Assembly: GCA_021613335.1 (NCBI GenBank)
Contig: JAJTWR010000428.1
Location: 498,606-562,605 of the forward strand
Reading direction: 5' to 3'
DNA length: 64,000 nt
Origin: Whitmania pigra
Lineage: Eukaryota > Annelida > Clitellata > Hirudinida > Haemopidae
Shown here: positions 1 to 12,920 of the stretch, piece by piece
Position numbering within the stretch: the first letter of the stretch is position 1
Layout: each line of letters starts with the position of its first letter
Made by a program: the position numbers and the translations under genes
Notes under the pieces: model-generated
The model's database searches: none
What the model was told of the DNA's origin: nothing
The model's input: the letters and a program-made list of their open reading frames with translations, nothing else

Positions 1-87
1 GAATTAAAGTTATAAGAATATACGTATCCATTTATCAATATAATTTATTTTATCAAATTTATTAATAACTTTATTTATATAAGAAAC

Positions 88-3000
88 CTTGAAAACAAGG
101 AGGACGTTTAGAAAGTTTTCGTCTTCACCCACAACAACGCAATGACTGAGACAAGGCATCTGCTCCATTATAATCTTTTCTATTAGCAGAGGGCGTATTG
201 TTCGATTATCTCTTTGAATTATTATGTCTAAAATTAAAATTTGTTTAATGTTAATTTATGCATTGAAAAATCATAAATGTCAAGAAAACGTTTTTTTTAC
301 CAGTTACACGTCCAAAGAGGTTCATCATTCCATTTTCATCAAAGCTTCCCATATCCGAAGTATGGAACCACATTTCTTCATCAAAAACATTCTTGGTGGA
401 CTCCTCATCACATAAGTAACCCATGAAGATATTTCGACCATATAGACAGATCTTTACAAAATTAAATAAATAAAAGTTATTTTATGAATTTTAAAATTTT
501 GGCTTTAGTTACAATAAATCATTGCAAGTGTTACTTCAGTATTTTCCCCATCAAATGCTGGCTGAAATTTCAAACGGATTCCTGGGATCACGTGTCCAAC
601 GTTGTTAACTTTGAAGTTTGACTTCAAGTTTGTTGTAATGCAAGCTTAAACGACATCAATCTTAGTTATCGAAAGACATTCTGATCAAATTAATGTTGTT
701 AGGTGTTCTATTAAAGTTGTAAAAATAACAGTAAACTTGTTAATACATGATCGTTGTTTAGCACATTAAGTTTGACTAGATTGGCTAAACTTGATTTCAA
801 AGGTTAATTTGACCTCTCCTCACATGTTTCACACATCGCATACAACTGCAAAAGTGGAATGTCCAATGCCAGAAAGAATTCGTGAACCTCCTCCTTACAT
901 GCCTTTCCGCCAACAGTTGCGAAACGACATCGGTCCAAACCTATGTGAGATGCCAAATTTTTAAAACTCGTGGTGGACTTCGTTTCAACATTTTTTCTAA
1001 AAAAAAAAATTATATGTATTGAAATTTTGCATATGTTGCACTAGTAATTTAAAGATGAATTATAAAGCTAAACTCTTTCTTGAGAAACGTTTGGAAATTA
1101 TTTTTTTCAACGATGTTTCTGTTTTCATCAGACTCCAGAAATGAACTCATGATCAGTTCATAAATTATGGGATATGCGACAAAGACAGTTGGTCTGGTTA
1201 TTTTTAGTGTTTCAACTAATGATTTCTAAACAAAACAATTCTTAAATTATGAGTTGGAAAATTTTATAATATTTGAAATAACCACTAAATTCTTGATTAT
1301 TATAACTCAAACTAGCAAAACATAATATTAAGATCAGATTAAGCTAGAAGTATTTTATTCCTAACCTCCAAAGCATCACGCTTGGCAAAGTAAACAGTAC
1401 CTCCATTGCACACCAAAGGCCAATATATGTCCGTAACAATTGCCGTCAAGGAACAAAGATCAAGAAAAGAAACAATTACATCAGGGGGATGTGTTTCCTT
1501 TTCATTGACAAAGGACAGAAAAGATTTCAATGCCCAAAGAATCTAATATCAATAGTGGATATTTAAGAGATGTACCAATGTTCTGATTTTATGGCTAACA
1601 TTTAATCATTTCAAAAAAGAGTTTATTTTTGTAGCCATATAACACAAAGCTTCAGTTTTAGGTGAGATATGAAGTGAGAATGATGAATAATAAATTAAGA
1701 GCATCACACTTACAGTGTCATGGCTGTGCATTATCCATCTGGGTTTCCCAGTTGTACCTGACTAAAACAAATCGAAGGTGAATGATTACGCTGTGCAATC
1801 TGCAGAAAATAGGTGCCTACAGAAGTTGAAAGAGAGCAGCACTTGTTTGGTGCTATGTTCAGGATTCTCCTCTTAAGTTCATCTTCACAATCGTCAACAT
1901 TCATGTTCATGATTTCGTTCCACTGTTAAGAGGAATTGATTTTTCATAAATCTATTACAATCCATTGATTTTCATAAATAATTAACAAATAAAAATGAAT
2001 AAAACCTTTGATCGATGTGTTATTTAATAATAATTTAGAATAAATATGTTACTGAACTTTTACGAATTAACGCATTTATTATAAAACTGCAGCATTACGT
2101 TTTATGAACATAAAAATTGAGCATGTTGAACATACCGAATAAACCTTTCTTGACCCTCCCTTTGGTTCTCCATTGTACTGAATTATTGCTTTAAGATGTG
2201 GCAGGTTGTCAGCCATTTCCAAAACACTTGGCAGAAATTTATCATCCCCAACGATCATTATGTTACATCTGGCGTGGACTGCTAAATGTGTGACATATTT
2301 TCCAAAGCCCTTGCGAGAGAAGCCAGCAGTCACGCCGCTGATTCAAGAAACAAACATTGTTTCCAACCAAATCTGTTTCACTATTTCTCCAAAGATACAA
2401 TTATTATGAAATTGATGAGGAGGTAACTTTACATTGCTGAATATTTTGTTAGGCTATTTGTAGTTAAATTGCATATGAAACAATATTCCAAATATGTAGG
2501 AACTTTCTAATTTACCCAGCAAATATTGTCCCAAGGTAGGAAATGAACCACTGAGGCGAATTGAAACCAATTAATCCAACTCCATGAGAACTTTCAAGTC
2601 CTAGCTTTTTACAGAATTATAAATTTAATTTTAAAAAATAAGAATGGAGCTTTGACTTACATTTATGTGTGAAATAATTTATACAAATAAATTAGCCACA
2701 ATTTTAATATTTATTTATGGATCAATAACATTGATTTATAAGAATATACCAATTAAAAACCTTAATAAATGCTTTCGCAACATGGATGACAGATTCGTAG
2801 TATCTTTTGTAGGTATAAATATCTTCAACGTCATTGTCGGGGTAAACTGTAAATTGCATTTAACCCATATAAATTCATAATTATCACAAGAAGGTGATTT
2901 CATTGAAAGTTAAATTAATTCATTTTATTTATATTTTGCTGTTAATAACATACCGAGAGCAATCCTATCAGGATACTTCTCAGCAACCTTTTTGAATGCA

Positions 3001-3216
3001 GTCAAAACGGATATTGGAGGATCTGAAGCAATCTCCTCATCGTTTGCTCTCAACTTGACCGCTTGATCGAGTTTCCACGCTAAGTGAGTCTCGGATGGAC
3101 AGAGCTGGTCTGGTCCTATTAAAATTTAAAAACTTAAAATTTAAAAACTTTAAATTTTACAAGAGAATTATTAAATTAAGCAATTCAATACCATAGTGTT
3201 GTATCGAGTCAGCCAT
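88..3216 (-). CDS. Gene A: ACSBG-like long-chain acyl-CoA synthetase, 3' end outside window
   Basis: Thirteen of the usual 16 exons are present: 3192-3216, 2954-3115, 2761-2846, 2516-2604, 2136-2337, 1821-1922, 1714-1761, 1366-1542, 1089-1225, 824-996, 535-644, 301-451, 88-227. They join in frame into 534 codons without a stop. The start is MADSIQHYG. By family, the enzyme activates long-chain fatty acids to acyl-CoA via an acyl-AMP intermediate. Visible motifs are SGTTGKP (exon 7, ATP loop), LYAMCET (exon 10) and WFHTSDMG (exon 12). Several positions differ from the family norm: the loop reads PRW instead of PKG, and TGD has become TSD. The exon 9 donor (GTTTCT) is weak and is the least certain splice site. 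Exons 14-16 should lie to the left of the window. Whether the protein is catalytically active cannot be judged from sequence alone. Confidence 0.85.
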
Positions 3217-3239
3217 GTCAAATATATTTTATGACTAAA

Positions 3240-4495
3240 TGTCTCTGGCTCTAGTCTGTTATATGCTCTCATGGACCCTTGTTTATGGATGTTTTCAACT
3301 GAAATGCATTACATTAGACATCTGTTACATCACTACACTTCACCCCTGTCTGACATAGTCAAAAATTTTGACGTGTCCTTCCACCAATACGCGGACGACA
3401 CGAGTCTCTACTCTGTCCTCTCCAGCGACAGTGTCTCTGCCCAATTGGACAATCTGCGAAGGTGCACAGGCGCCATTAACGACTGGCACCTCGTAAATTT
3501 CCTTCAATTTAATCCTCAAAAGTCCGAAATAATGTTTATCGGCACTCCTCTTTAATTGAGAAACCTATCCCCATCTTCAATAAACATCGCTGGCACCCTT
3601 CTTCCTTTTTCTTCTACCCTAAAACTTCTCGGCGTTACTTTTGATTCCCATCTCAGCTTTAAACAACATGCCTCCTCCATAGCAAAATCTTGCAATCACC
3701 TCATCTGGGCTATACGACACATCCGCCCACTCCTCTCGGTCGACATGACTGCTGCTCTCGCCCGCTGCCTGGTCCTCTCCCGCCTTGACTACTGCAACTC
3801 CCTCCTGTATGGCGCTCCAGCCTCTCTTACCCTCTCCTTTCAGCGCATTCAAAACAAGTTAGCCAAACTTGTTCTTCTTAATCCCAATCTCAACAGCTCC
3901 GAGGCCCTGACACAACTGCACTGGCTACCCATCCATCTTCGCATCATCTACAAAATATTTCTGCTCACTTATCGCACATTAACCACATCCAACCCCCCTT
4001 AGCTCCATCATCTCATTCGCCACCGTCACATCCCCGATCACCTCCCCTCATCTTCTATAGTTCATCTTCACCAACCGGTTCACAAATCATCCATAGTTAA
4101 CCGAGGCTTCTCTCATGCCTCGCCCGCCGTCTGGAACAGCCTGCCCCCCCATCATCCGGTCTCAGCCCACGCTCGAGCTCTTCAAGCGCCAGCTGAAGAC
4201 CTATTCCTTCAAAAAATTCCTCGAAGACCCAAGGCGCCTCTGACTAAACTATTATTATTATTATTATCTGTTTCAAGGCCGTCTGTATCAACAAGTAATT
4301 CATAAACATGTTCATATGTTCTAGACAGGTTGCAAACAACTATCTCTGGCTCTTTACGATCTAGTCTGATAGTTATATGTATGCTTTAGAACACTTTAAA
4401 TTTTGAATGTTTTCAACTGAAACGCCTTACTTTAGCCATCTGTTTCATAGCCGCCTTCATCAACAGGTAATTTATGGACACATGTTTTGGACCAT
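3240..4495. repeat. Duplicated ~230-bp segment upstream of gene A, split by a LINE
   Basis: Two diverged copies of one segment lie in tandem. The first runs from about 3240 to 3326 and resumes at about 4266-4335. The second runs from about 4338 to 4495. Both contain CTCTGGCTCT, TTTTCAACTGAAA and a stretch resembling CATCTGTTTCA followed by TCATCAACA. The LINE at 3327-4265 interrupts the first copy. No coding content is seen. Confidence 0.55.
3327..4265 (+). mobile_element. 5'-truncated CR1/L2-like LINE, reverse transcriptase C-terminal part
   Basis: The translation shows the last part of a non-LTR reverse transcriptase: QYADDTSLYS (catalytic YADD box), NDWHLVNFLQFNPQKSEIM, then LLGVTFDSHLSFKQH and the C-terminal connection region. 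The frame is broken near 3555 and 4000, so this copy is dead. The 3' end carries GGCGCC stem-loop remains and an (ATT)n tail. A direct repeat ATCTGTT at 3320-3326 and 4266-4272 is a likely target duplication. Closely related copies lie at 18188-19231, 35376-36190 and 56271-56695. CR1/L2-like is an inference from the tail type and protein, not a database match. Confidence 0.85.
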
Positions 4496-5170
4496 TTGTA
4501 AATGACTATTTTGGCTATTAAGCATGATCTTTAAACAATAAATGATGAAACTAAAATATTGGATTTTGCCAATTTTGCTTTACATTGTTTTATTCCATAA
4601 ACTCCGTAATTTGTTAATGTGACATTTTTAGACATTGTTTCCAGAAATTTATAGTCCACTTGCCGAAGTTATATTTTACATGCTACATACCATAAAAACA
4701 TTTTCTTACAACGCAAGCACCCGGAAATGGCATTCGTTTTAAAACCAATCTATTTTGTTTTGTCAGTTGCAGTTTTTCTCTTAAGAATGTATATTTATAT
4801 GTATCTTATACTCAGTGATGGGTAAAATCACGTTCAGAGTGATTGGAAATCAAAATCAAGATCACCAGACAAAAAGTGATTTGGAATCGAAATCAGGTTC
4901 ACGCATGTGATTTCACGTTAAAATCAGGTTCACTTGTAGAGGTATTTCAAAAATCATCAAAATCAAATCACTTTTGACCAAAAAGTGCACGAACTTTTTC
5001 AACACTGTCAATTTTCAAAAGCTTTTATTAACTTTTAAAAACAAAAGTTTTTGAAACATCGAATCATGGAGTCTGTTCCTTCTTGATGTTTCAATCAGTC
5101 CTGCCGAACTAAACCTCTCCACGCGAGCTGATGGGGGAGGCGTTGTATTATAGCGCACAAAGTGACTAGG

Positions 5171-5352
5171 GGCGTGCAGGTTAGCCGAATAGGTTACGTG
5201 CCTGCATACGGTGGTAATGGCAACAGTCGTAATGTGTCGTGTTCGAAACCCAGCCTGCACTGACACCAGTTCCCTTGGGAAGGACCGCTATATAAATGGT
5301 TACAAGCGCCTCTGACTCTATGCATATGGCGCTATATAAATAAATGAAGTTA
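5171..5352 (+). mobile_element. tRNA-derived SINE
   Basis: The head looks like a tRNA gene promoter: an A-box-like GGTTAGCCGAATAGG near 5178 and a B-box GTTCGAAACCC near 5240, the pair read by RNA polymerase III. The tail GCGCCTCTGAC...TATGGCGC...TATAAATAAA matches the 3' end of the LINE family in this window, suggesting that LINE mobilises it. A second, better preserved copy lies at 48611-48811. This copy is nested in the hAT element at 4813-6155. Confidence 0.85.
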
Positions 5353-5696
5353 CAACAAAGATTTTTTTGATTAGGCTTCCGCATGTGGAATGTCTATCTC
5401 TAGTCTTGAATCAAGCCTAATAATCAGACAAATAATTCATCGTATTGGTTCGGATACTGTTTGCCTGACTGATGATCCCCATAATATCCGTAATATTCAT
5501 TGTCAAGGACTATTTCTAAATGTTGATCCTGATCAGCTGGTGCAGAATTCGTTCTACGTAAAAACACTTCTAATACTAGTTCCATAAGAATTGTTTGTCA
5601 TATATTCAGTTCCAACATACATGCATCATACATCCTTATATTTAAAAAAATTTATTTTTCATGTAGCTAAGAATGTAAAAAGCATTAGATGGCGTA

Positions 5697-5789
5697 GGAA
5701 ATCGTTGCACGTCTCGATCCTGATATCGACTTATTAACACAATCAATACATTTAGGTACAACTTTGTCAGCTTCCTCACTTGTAATTTT
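5697..5789 (-). pseudogene. BED zinc-finger remnant of a hAT transposase
   Basis: The minus strand reads KITSEEADKVVPKCIDCVNK followed by SISGSRRAT. This has the C-x2-C half and the following ISGS-x-RAT stretch typical of BED fingers at the N-terminus of hAT transposases. The histidine half is not recognisable and no longer frame continues. It lies inside the hAT element 4813-6155 and probably derives from its autonomous parent. Confidence 0.55.
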
Positions 5790-6563
5790 AAAAAATTAAC
5801 CGTCAAGCAGCGGTTTTATCATTATCAGCAATTTTACAACTTTCGTTAACCATGAGGTCGGAATAGCACTAACAACAACAATTCAAGTAAATAAAAGGAA
5901 GTTGCAGCGATTATCGACTGATAATGTCATAAAGAAAGATATTATATATTTAAAAAAACTAAATTTTGAAATTTAAATTTTATATGATTTCGTGATTTTT
6001 ACATATTAAAAAAATCATCAATCATCAAAAATATGATTTAAAATAAAAATCAAAATCGCACATCGCACGATGATTTTGAATCAAATCAAAAAATCACAAA
6101 GGTGATTTTATTTCGTGATTTTAAATCACTTGATTTGAAATACTACCCATCACTGCTTATACTATATATATCCCATACATTTAAATAACTTATTTAGAGA
6201 TTTTAAATATTGGATGTTTAAAAATTGAAATTGTTTTTAAATTCACAATAAGTGCTATTTCCAGAACATCGACATCATACTCTCTACGATACTGATATTG
6301 ATTAGTTAAATAAATAAATTTAATTCATATAAAAACGAATTAGTTTAAAACAATAAACAAGTCATATTCTTTGAAAGCTAATTTAAAAAAACAATGACTA
6401 ACAATCTAAAGGAAAAAGGTAAGAAATAGAAATCAGATAAAATTGAACTTTTAAGTCCTCTGGTCAAGGATAAGTAATAAGAAATAATGAGGAATAAATA
6501 GGCAATAAAACGAGACAATCAAAATAATTCGAATAAACAAAATCATTTTTTAACTTCTTAAAT

Positions 6564-9500
6564 TTATTTGTAAAACTCGATTATTTCTTTTCTGTACAAG
6601 TTGTTGATAGCCTTTCTCTTCAGTTTCATCATGGGACCTAATTGAAAATAACGGTGTAATATCGTTAAACATCAGTTTTTTAAAAGTTATATTCATTTAT
6701 TAACATGTTAATGGACTAATAAATAAATATATCATTCATTAACAAATTTTTGTCTGATAAATCTACCAAGCTCTCCTCCGCTGATGGAAAAATCTCTCGG
6801 GATTATTTTCCATTTGTGAATCATCTCCCACTCCGAGACTCCTTGTTCATTGGTTTTGTCGATGACTTTCTGAATTTCCTCTGCCACGCGAGCATCCTTT
6901 AATTTGGCTAAATCGGATAATTTCCTGTTGTGCCGAATTATTTAAGTACGATAAAATTTTTACAAAAGATTTATTAGATAGTGCATTATAAGAAATGTTT
7001 GAAAAAAAAGTGACTTATGTATGAAGAAAATAATTTAACCAACTCTGTATTTACGCCTAGGTTACGACACCAGTCCAAAGCTGCTTGATCAAGAAAATCT
7101 GTTGGTTCACCGCTTTTCGGATCAACTCTGGTCTGAAATTAAAGTGATAAAAATGTTCTAAGTCTTTTTGCTTATTATTCATTAGGTCCATCTTAATACA
7201 AATAATATTTATTTATCTGATATACCCTGAAAACAAGGAGGGCATTTAGAAAGTTTTCGTCTTCACCCACAACAACGCAATGACTGAGACATGGCATCTG
7301 CTCCAAAACCCTCTTTTCAATCGGCACAGGAAAGATTTTTCGATTGTCATTTTGAACTATGAAGTCTAAAATTGTATTTTGTGTAATGTCTCGAAAAGTC
7401 ATAATTAGCAACAAATATTTTTGTCACCTTTCACACGTCCAAAGAGAATTAACATTCCATTTTCATCAAACTTTCCCAGATCTGAAGTATGAAACCACAT
7501 TTCTTTGTCAAAAGCCTCTTTGCTGGACTGTTCATCACATAAGTAACCCATGAACAAATTTCGACCAAACACGCAGATCTTAATAAAATGTACAATATTT
7601 GTTTGTTTTAGTAATTGTTGTTTTAACTGTTAACTCATTTTAAACGTTACTTCAGTATTTTCCCCATCAAAAACTGGTTGAAGTTCCAAATGAATTCCTG
7701 GAACCACATGTCCAACGCTTTCAACGTTGATGTTGGATGTCAAATTTGTTGTAATGCATCCTAAATGGAATTGTAGCTAGTTTTCGATTGACACAGTATT
7801 CACATTAATGTTATTAGATAATCTAGTAGAGGATGTGCAACTAGATATAGGCAAACTAGAACCAATTAAAAAAAAAAAAATAAACGTTGTACATTCCTAA
7901 CCTGTCTCAGTCATGGCATACAACTGCACCAGAGGAATTCCTAGTGACAGAAAGAATTGATAAACCTCTTGTTTACATGTCTTTCCACCTACACTAGCGT
8001 AACGGCATCGGTCTAAGCCTATCCAAGGTGCCAACTTTTTCAGACCGTTAACAGACTTGAACTTGGTAATGCCGTTAATCCTACAAAAAAAAAGTGAATT
8101 GCAAATAACATGATAAATGTTGATAAGGTAACTAAAAGACACAACATCGATAACTCTTTTTCAATTAGATTTCACCCATAAAAAATGCAATAATCAAAAT
8201 TTTCTGGCTTGCTAGTTTTAAATGTTCATGTTCCTCGATAAGATTGCCAAAAAATCAATTCTCACCCAAAAGTGGACTTTTGTTGAATTTCTTTCAAAGC
8301 CCAGGATAGATTATACTCTTCGATGATGCTTTTGCCTTCTTCTGAGTCCAAGAATGAACTCATGATCAACTCATAAATAAATGGAAATCCAACAAAGATA
8401 GTTGGTCTGGCTTTTTTTAAGGTTTCAACTAACAATCTCTAAACATGAAAAATCTCTAATGACCAGGTAAACTATTTTAATTAATTTACATGAATCATTA
8501 ACTATCATTACATATGTATTATTTTAATGATATTAAACTAAATTTAACAATGAAGTTTGTTATTTCTAACCTCTAAACCATCACGTTTGACAAAGTACAC
8601 AGTACCTCCATTGCACAATAGAGGCCAAATTATGTCCACAACAATTGCCGTCAAGGCACAAAGATCATGAAAAGAAACAATTACATCAGGAGGATATATT
8701 TTTTTTTCATTGATGAAGGTTAATGCAGTTTTCTTTTCCCAAAGAATCTGAAGTCAATATTTGTCACTTAAAAGTTGTTCGAAATTTCTGATATAATGAA
8801 TATGATGATAATATTTAAAGTTTTAAAATAAAAAAAAACAACTCATTTGCAAGGATACATCAACAAGTTTCAATAAATAATTATCGTACTTACACTATCA
8901 TGGCTGTGCATGACCCATTTTGGCTTACCAGTTGTACCTGACTAAAAGAAAACAAAGATTATTGATCGTGACATGTACATGTCTAAAGTCGACGCTTACG
9001 CTAGTTATGAGGGAACAACACTTGTTTGGTGCTATGTTCATGATTCTCCTCTTAAATTCATCTTCACAATCGTCAACATTCATGTTCATGATTTCACTCC
9101 ACTGATGAGATGATTTGTTTATTATTACACAATTGTTTATTATTAAGCAATTATAAAATGCAATCATAGACAGGAAAATTATTTCATTTATTAAATGAAA
9201 TCTACAATTTTGGTAAACTATATATTTCTATTATTAAACAATAAATAGTGATTACCGAATAAACTTTTCTAGAAACTTCCTTTAGTTGTCCTTTGTACTG
9301 AATTATTGCTTTGAGGTTTGGCAAGCCGTCTGCCATTTCCAAAACACCTTGCAGCAGATCATCATCTCCAACGATCATTATGTTACATTTCGCATGGACT
9401 GCTAAATGTGAAACAAATTTTCCAAATCCCTTGTGAGAGAAGCCAGCTGTAACACCTCTATGAAAAAATTCAATTATTTTAGAAAGTTTTGATATGTTAA

Positions 9501-10283
9501 AATAATTAAAGTTAAATTGTGTGACATTATAAATATTATATATATATATATATATATAATAAACAAATTTCTTGGAAGTGGAAATTGTGATGACGTTCTA
9601 ATTTACCCAGCAAATATTGTCCCAAGGTAGGAAATGAACCACTGAGGCGAATTGAAACCAACTATTCCAACTCCATGAGAACTTTCAAGTCCAAGCTTTT
9701 GCAGAATTGTAAATTTAAATGAAAATGGTACAAGAATTTTAACTTATGGTTTGAAATCATTACAACAAATAATTTAACTGTATTTATACTTAGATTTATT
9801 ATATATTAAATATTCAGTTTAAAAAATCAACCAATTTGAAACCTTGATAAATGCCTTGGCAACGTGGGTCACAGATTCGTAATATCTTTTGTACGTGTAG
9901 ATGTCTTCAACGTCATTATTCGGGTCCACTTGAAAATGGATTCAACTCAAATAAACTCATTTTTTAGCATGTGAAAGATTTTAAATGAACACAAAATTTC
10001 TTTTATTGATGTTTTGCTGTAAATAACATACCAAGAGCAATCCTATCTGGATATTTTTCAGCAACCTCCTTGAATGCAGTCACAACGGATATTGGAGGAT
10101 CAGAAGCAATCTCTTCATCGTTTGCTCTCAACTTGACCGCTTGATCGAGTTTCCATGCTACGTGAGAAGTAGATGGTAAAAGCTGGTCTGGTCCTGAAGC
10201 AAATACTGAATTAAAATACTTTGAATTTGATCAGATAATTGATAATGGTTTCCAGTACCGTAATGTTGTATTGAATCAGACAT
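6564..10283 (-). CDS. Gene B: ACSBG-like long-chain acyl-CoA synthetase, complete
   Basis: Sixteen exons: 10259-10283, 10032-10193, 9843-9928, 9607-9695, 9256-9457, 9000-9101, 8894-8941, 8571-8747, 8266-8438, 7902-8080, 7651-7760, 7428-7578, 7226-7365, 7044-7132, 6767-6924, 6564-6637. They join to 1965 nt, giving 654 residues from MSDSIQHYG to EFYK and TAA. Motifs: SGTTGKPKW at about residues 223-231, LYAMTETG near 407-414, WFHTSDLG near 479-486, GRVKG near 498-502, and GGELG followed by KLKRKAINNLY at the C-terminus. The C-terminal layout is characteristic of ACSBG enzymes. Two family positions are changed: PKG reads PKW, and TGD reads TSD. The linker before GLDRC is shorter than in typical ACSBG proteins. 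All junctions have GT-AG ends and consistent phases, so this is probably a functional gene. Confidence 0.92.
9537..9560. repeat. (TA)n microsatellite in intron 4 of gene B
   Basis: A simple alternating TA tract of about 20 bp. No other content. Confidence 0.9.
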
Positions 10284-11770
10284 TTCAGAATGTGCTAAAA
10301 AATGTATTTCTATGAATATTTTAAATTCAAAGTATTAAAGACATTTTTAAAATATTGTATGAGCTCTTTCACCTTTTTAATGTTTTCAAATTTTACCTCC
10401 AAAGACGGGATCAATTTTGCAAAATCAATATCCAGTAAATCATTTTTGGAGCACATGTTACGGATATTCGAACAAAATTTTAAATTTTAATTTATGCACT
10501 TGTCTCACAATTCGGTCAAACAAATTGAAAAAAATGATAAAAACTGGAAAAATTTAATCTATGTTCTTTATTGTTGTTTTTTGTTATTGAACTCTGAAGT
10601 GTGTATTCATACTATTCCAAAAGCTGAAAACCTTCCTTATGCTCAAAAGCTGCCTATTACTTCGGCAAATCCAAACTTTTAAATTTAGTTAAATAAATAA
10701 ATTCTACTGAATTACAATATAAAAAGATATTTTATGTTCAGTGGTAACAATCGATTTTTTTCTGCCCATCAGTCTCATCTCCATAGTGCATTAAAGGTAG
10801 AAATGCGATGCAGGTGTTAATAGACGTTAGGGTCCATGCTGCAAGCTGTAAAAACAAAGTCCGAGTTATTTACGGCCGACCAAAACACTTAATTTCAACA
10901 TTTCATCACAATTCAAATTATTACAAAAAATCTAATGCAAAATTTACGATCAGAAAAAATATAGAATGATCTAAACAAGTAATATTATCAAAATTTTAGC
11001 AACATCATTTACCATAATAATAATTAGAAATATAATAGCAATAATAACATTAATAATAAATAATAATAATAATAACAATAATAATAATAAGAAGAAAGTT
11101 AATAGTAATTTATAACAAGATTCAACCAAAGTTCAACGACCCATATTTCTGACATCGATATACCAAAAAGCTAGAATTTAAATATTTTAAATTATTCACA
11201 TAGATTAACGTGGGCTGTATAAATTTGCCGTGGAATGGCCTCATCATAAAAATTTAAAATTTATGAGATCTACATATGTTTGTCGTATGTTCAAAGCGGA
11301 TTGGATAAAAACAAGCAAATAAACTCCGCCCACAAAATGATTAAAAACAACAAAAATCGAATTAATAAATTTTTAGAAATTTAATCAAATAATTTACATT
11401 AAATTTTTAAAATTAGTAAAATCCAAAACGTGTGCTTTATTCGATTTTCGATGTAATTTTTTAAATTCATACAAAAAATATTCAATTCCCATTCGGGTAA
11501 CGACGGGCAGAACAACTAGTAATTTTATTATTTTATAAATTACAACAGTTTAACGAGTTTATAAATGCATTAATGTATGTTAACTTGCAACCTATTATAT
11601 ACTAGTTAATAATACCAAAACATCATCAATGTTGGAACAGTTTCGATCTTGCCCAATTATTCTACTGTATATTTTATTTACAAATCTTTCAAATTGTATT
11701 TGTTGTGTGATGTTTCTTAATAAGTTTATTTGATTTGATGCTTGTAACAAGCTTGTTACATAAACCAAGA
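10284..11770. other. AT-rich intergenic DNA between B and the LTR
   Basis: This is the 5' flank of gene B and should contain its promoter. No convincing TATA box or shared block could be picked out. An imperfect (AAT)n tract lies at about 11035-11095. The open frames here are short, and no conserved protein was recognised. Confidence 0.5.
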
Positions 11771-11775
11771 ATAAC

Positions 11776-12086
11776 TGTTGTGACGTCATCATGAGTATAA
11801 AAGGAACAGGCCTCGGGAGCGAGGGAGTAAGTCCAAATCATCTCAGTTATGCAACGGACTATAATCAAATAAATAAATAAATAAATAAATAGGAGCGAGG
11901 GAGTTTTGGTTCGAGTTCTACGAGTTTTACGGAGTTGATACGGTTGTTGTACGATAGGGATTGCGAGTTGGTGATATTACGTACTTGGTAGCCATTAGCG
12001 ATATTTCGGTTCTAGTTTCTGTTCCTGAATATTTGACCGCCAATAAAGTAATCTGTTCGACTTGTTATTTTTACAAAGACCCAACA
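11776..12086 (+). mobile_element. Solo LTR (311 bp) with 5-bp target duplication
   Basis: The sequence begins TGTTGTGACGTCATC and ends GACCCAACA, so it has the short TGTTG/CAACA inverted ends of an LTR. ATAAC flanks both sides (11771-11775 and 12087-12091). Inside are a TATA box (GAGTATAAAAGG, near 11794) and a polyadenylation signal (CCAATAAAG, near 12042). A related, more diverged LTR follows at 12404-14921. No gag or pol is visible between them, so this is either a solo LTR or one end of a very short LTR element. Confidence 0.8.
11828..11891 (+). mobile_element. Short insertion with (TAAA)n tail inside the LTR
   Basis: About 64 bp inserted into the LTR and bounded by a 12-bp repeat GGAGCGAGGGAG at 11816-11827 and 11892-11903. 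It reads CCAAATCATCT, GTTATGCAACGGACTAT, ATCAAATAAA and then TAAA repeats. The same piece occurs in the unrelated LTR at 37608-38177 near 37948. It looks like the extreme 3' end of a LINE or SINE with a TAAA tail. Confidence 0.65.
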
Positions 12087-12920
12087 ATAACTGTTATATT
12101 GTAATAACCGGAGATCCGAAAACTTGTAAGTTTGTTAACTGATAATTTTATTAGGCGAGTAATCGAATTGATTACTTCCGTAGATCTTAAGGATTTTTAA
12201 GATCAGGTATGAGATTTTGTGGATCTGATGTAGAATTGTAGAATTCGGAAATATGAAGAATTTTGTGTCATGCTTGAGCTATTTGTGGGACTGTTTATAG
12301 GACGTCGTATTAAGGCTAGCTTAATAATAAATATTACCATTGCCATATAAACTTATTTTGTTATTGGCCGGTTATAAAAATATTTTTAAATATTCTAAAG
12401 AATTATTGTGACGCCATGTTGGAGCATAAAAGGACTGTGGGAAAGTCCTCGAGGAGGCGGGAAGGTCGAGTTTTTTAGGGATTGCTAGTTTAGTTTGACG
12501 ATTTTGCATGCGAATCCGTACTTTGTAGATGCTAGCGATATATATTTTAGTCGTATTTCGATTTCGAAGTATTTGGCTGCCAATAAAGTTTCTGTTAAGC
12601 TTTATAGAGTTGGAACATTCTTACAAAGGGCACCCCGTCATAACAGCCCGGCGACAGAATAGCCCCGACAAAACAGCCCCGTCAAAATAGCCCGGCGTCA
12701 AAATAGCTCAAGACAAAACAGCCCCGACAAAACCGACCCGACTAAACGGCCCCGTCGAAACAGCCCGGCGTCAAAATAGCCCAGGACGGAAAAATCCCGT
12801 AAAAATGGCCCCGTCAAAATAGCCCCGACAAAACCGCCCGGCGACAAAATAGCCCAGGACAAAACAACCCGGCGACAAAATAGCCCCGACAAAACAGCCC
12901 CGTCAAAACAACCCTGTCAC

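Larger units (their letters stand above)
4813..6155. mobile_element. Non-autonomous hAT element with BED-finger remnant
   Basis: The element starts CAGTGATGGGTA and ends TACCCATCACTG, an inverted terminal repeat typical of hAT elements. It is flanked by an identical 8-bp repeat, CTTATACT, at 4805-4812 and 6156-6163, the duplication length expected for hAT. The subterminal DNA is rich in repeated GTGATTT and AAATCA words in both orientations. No intact transposase is present. A tRNA-derived SINE (5171-5352) is inserted inside. The element lies between genes A and B. Confidence 0.85.

Noticed and set aside
1089..1225. Gene A as a pseudogene because exon 9 lacks a strong donor
   Set aside because: A GT in the correct phase is present and no stop or frameshift was found in any exon, so the gene is kept as probably functional pending RNA data.
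3619..3852. Open frame antisense to the LINE (also 18627-18860)
   Set aside because: Shadow of the reverse-transcriptase frame. It is conserved only because the LINE copies are.
5171..5252. tRNA gene candidate
   Set aside because: A- and B-boxes are present, but the cloverleaf is not complete and the head is fused to a retroposon tail. It is a SINE, as is 48611-48811.
12629..12916. Regularly repeated 14-bp units resembling a CRISPR array
   Set aside because: There are no unique spacers. The units are contiguous, occur again inverted at 14610-14904, and the context is eukaryotic. They are arms of a foldback element.
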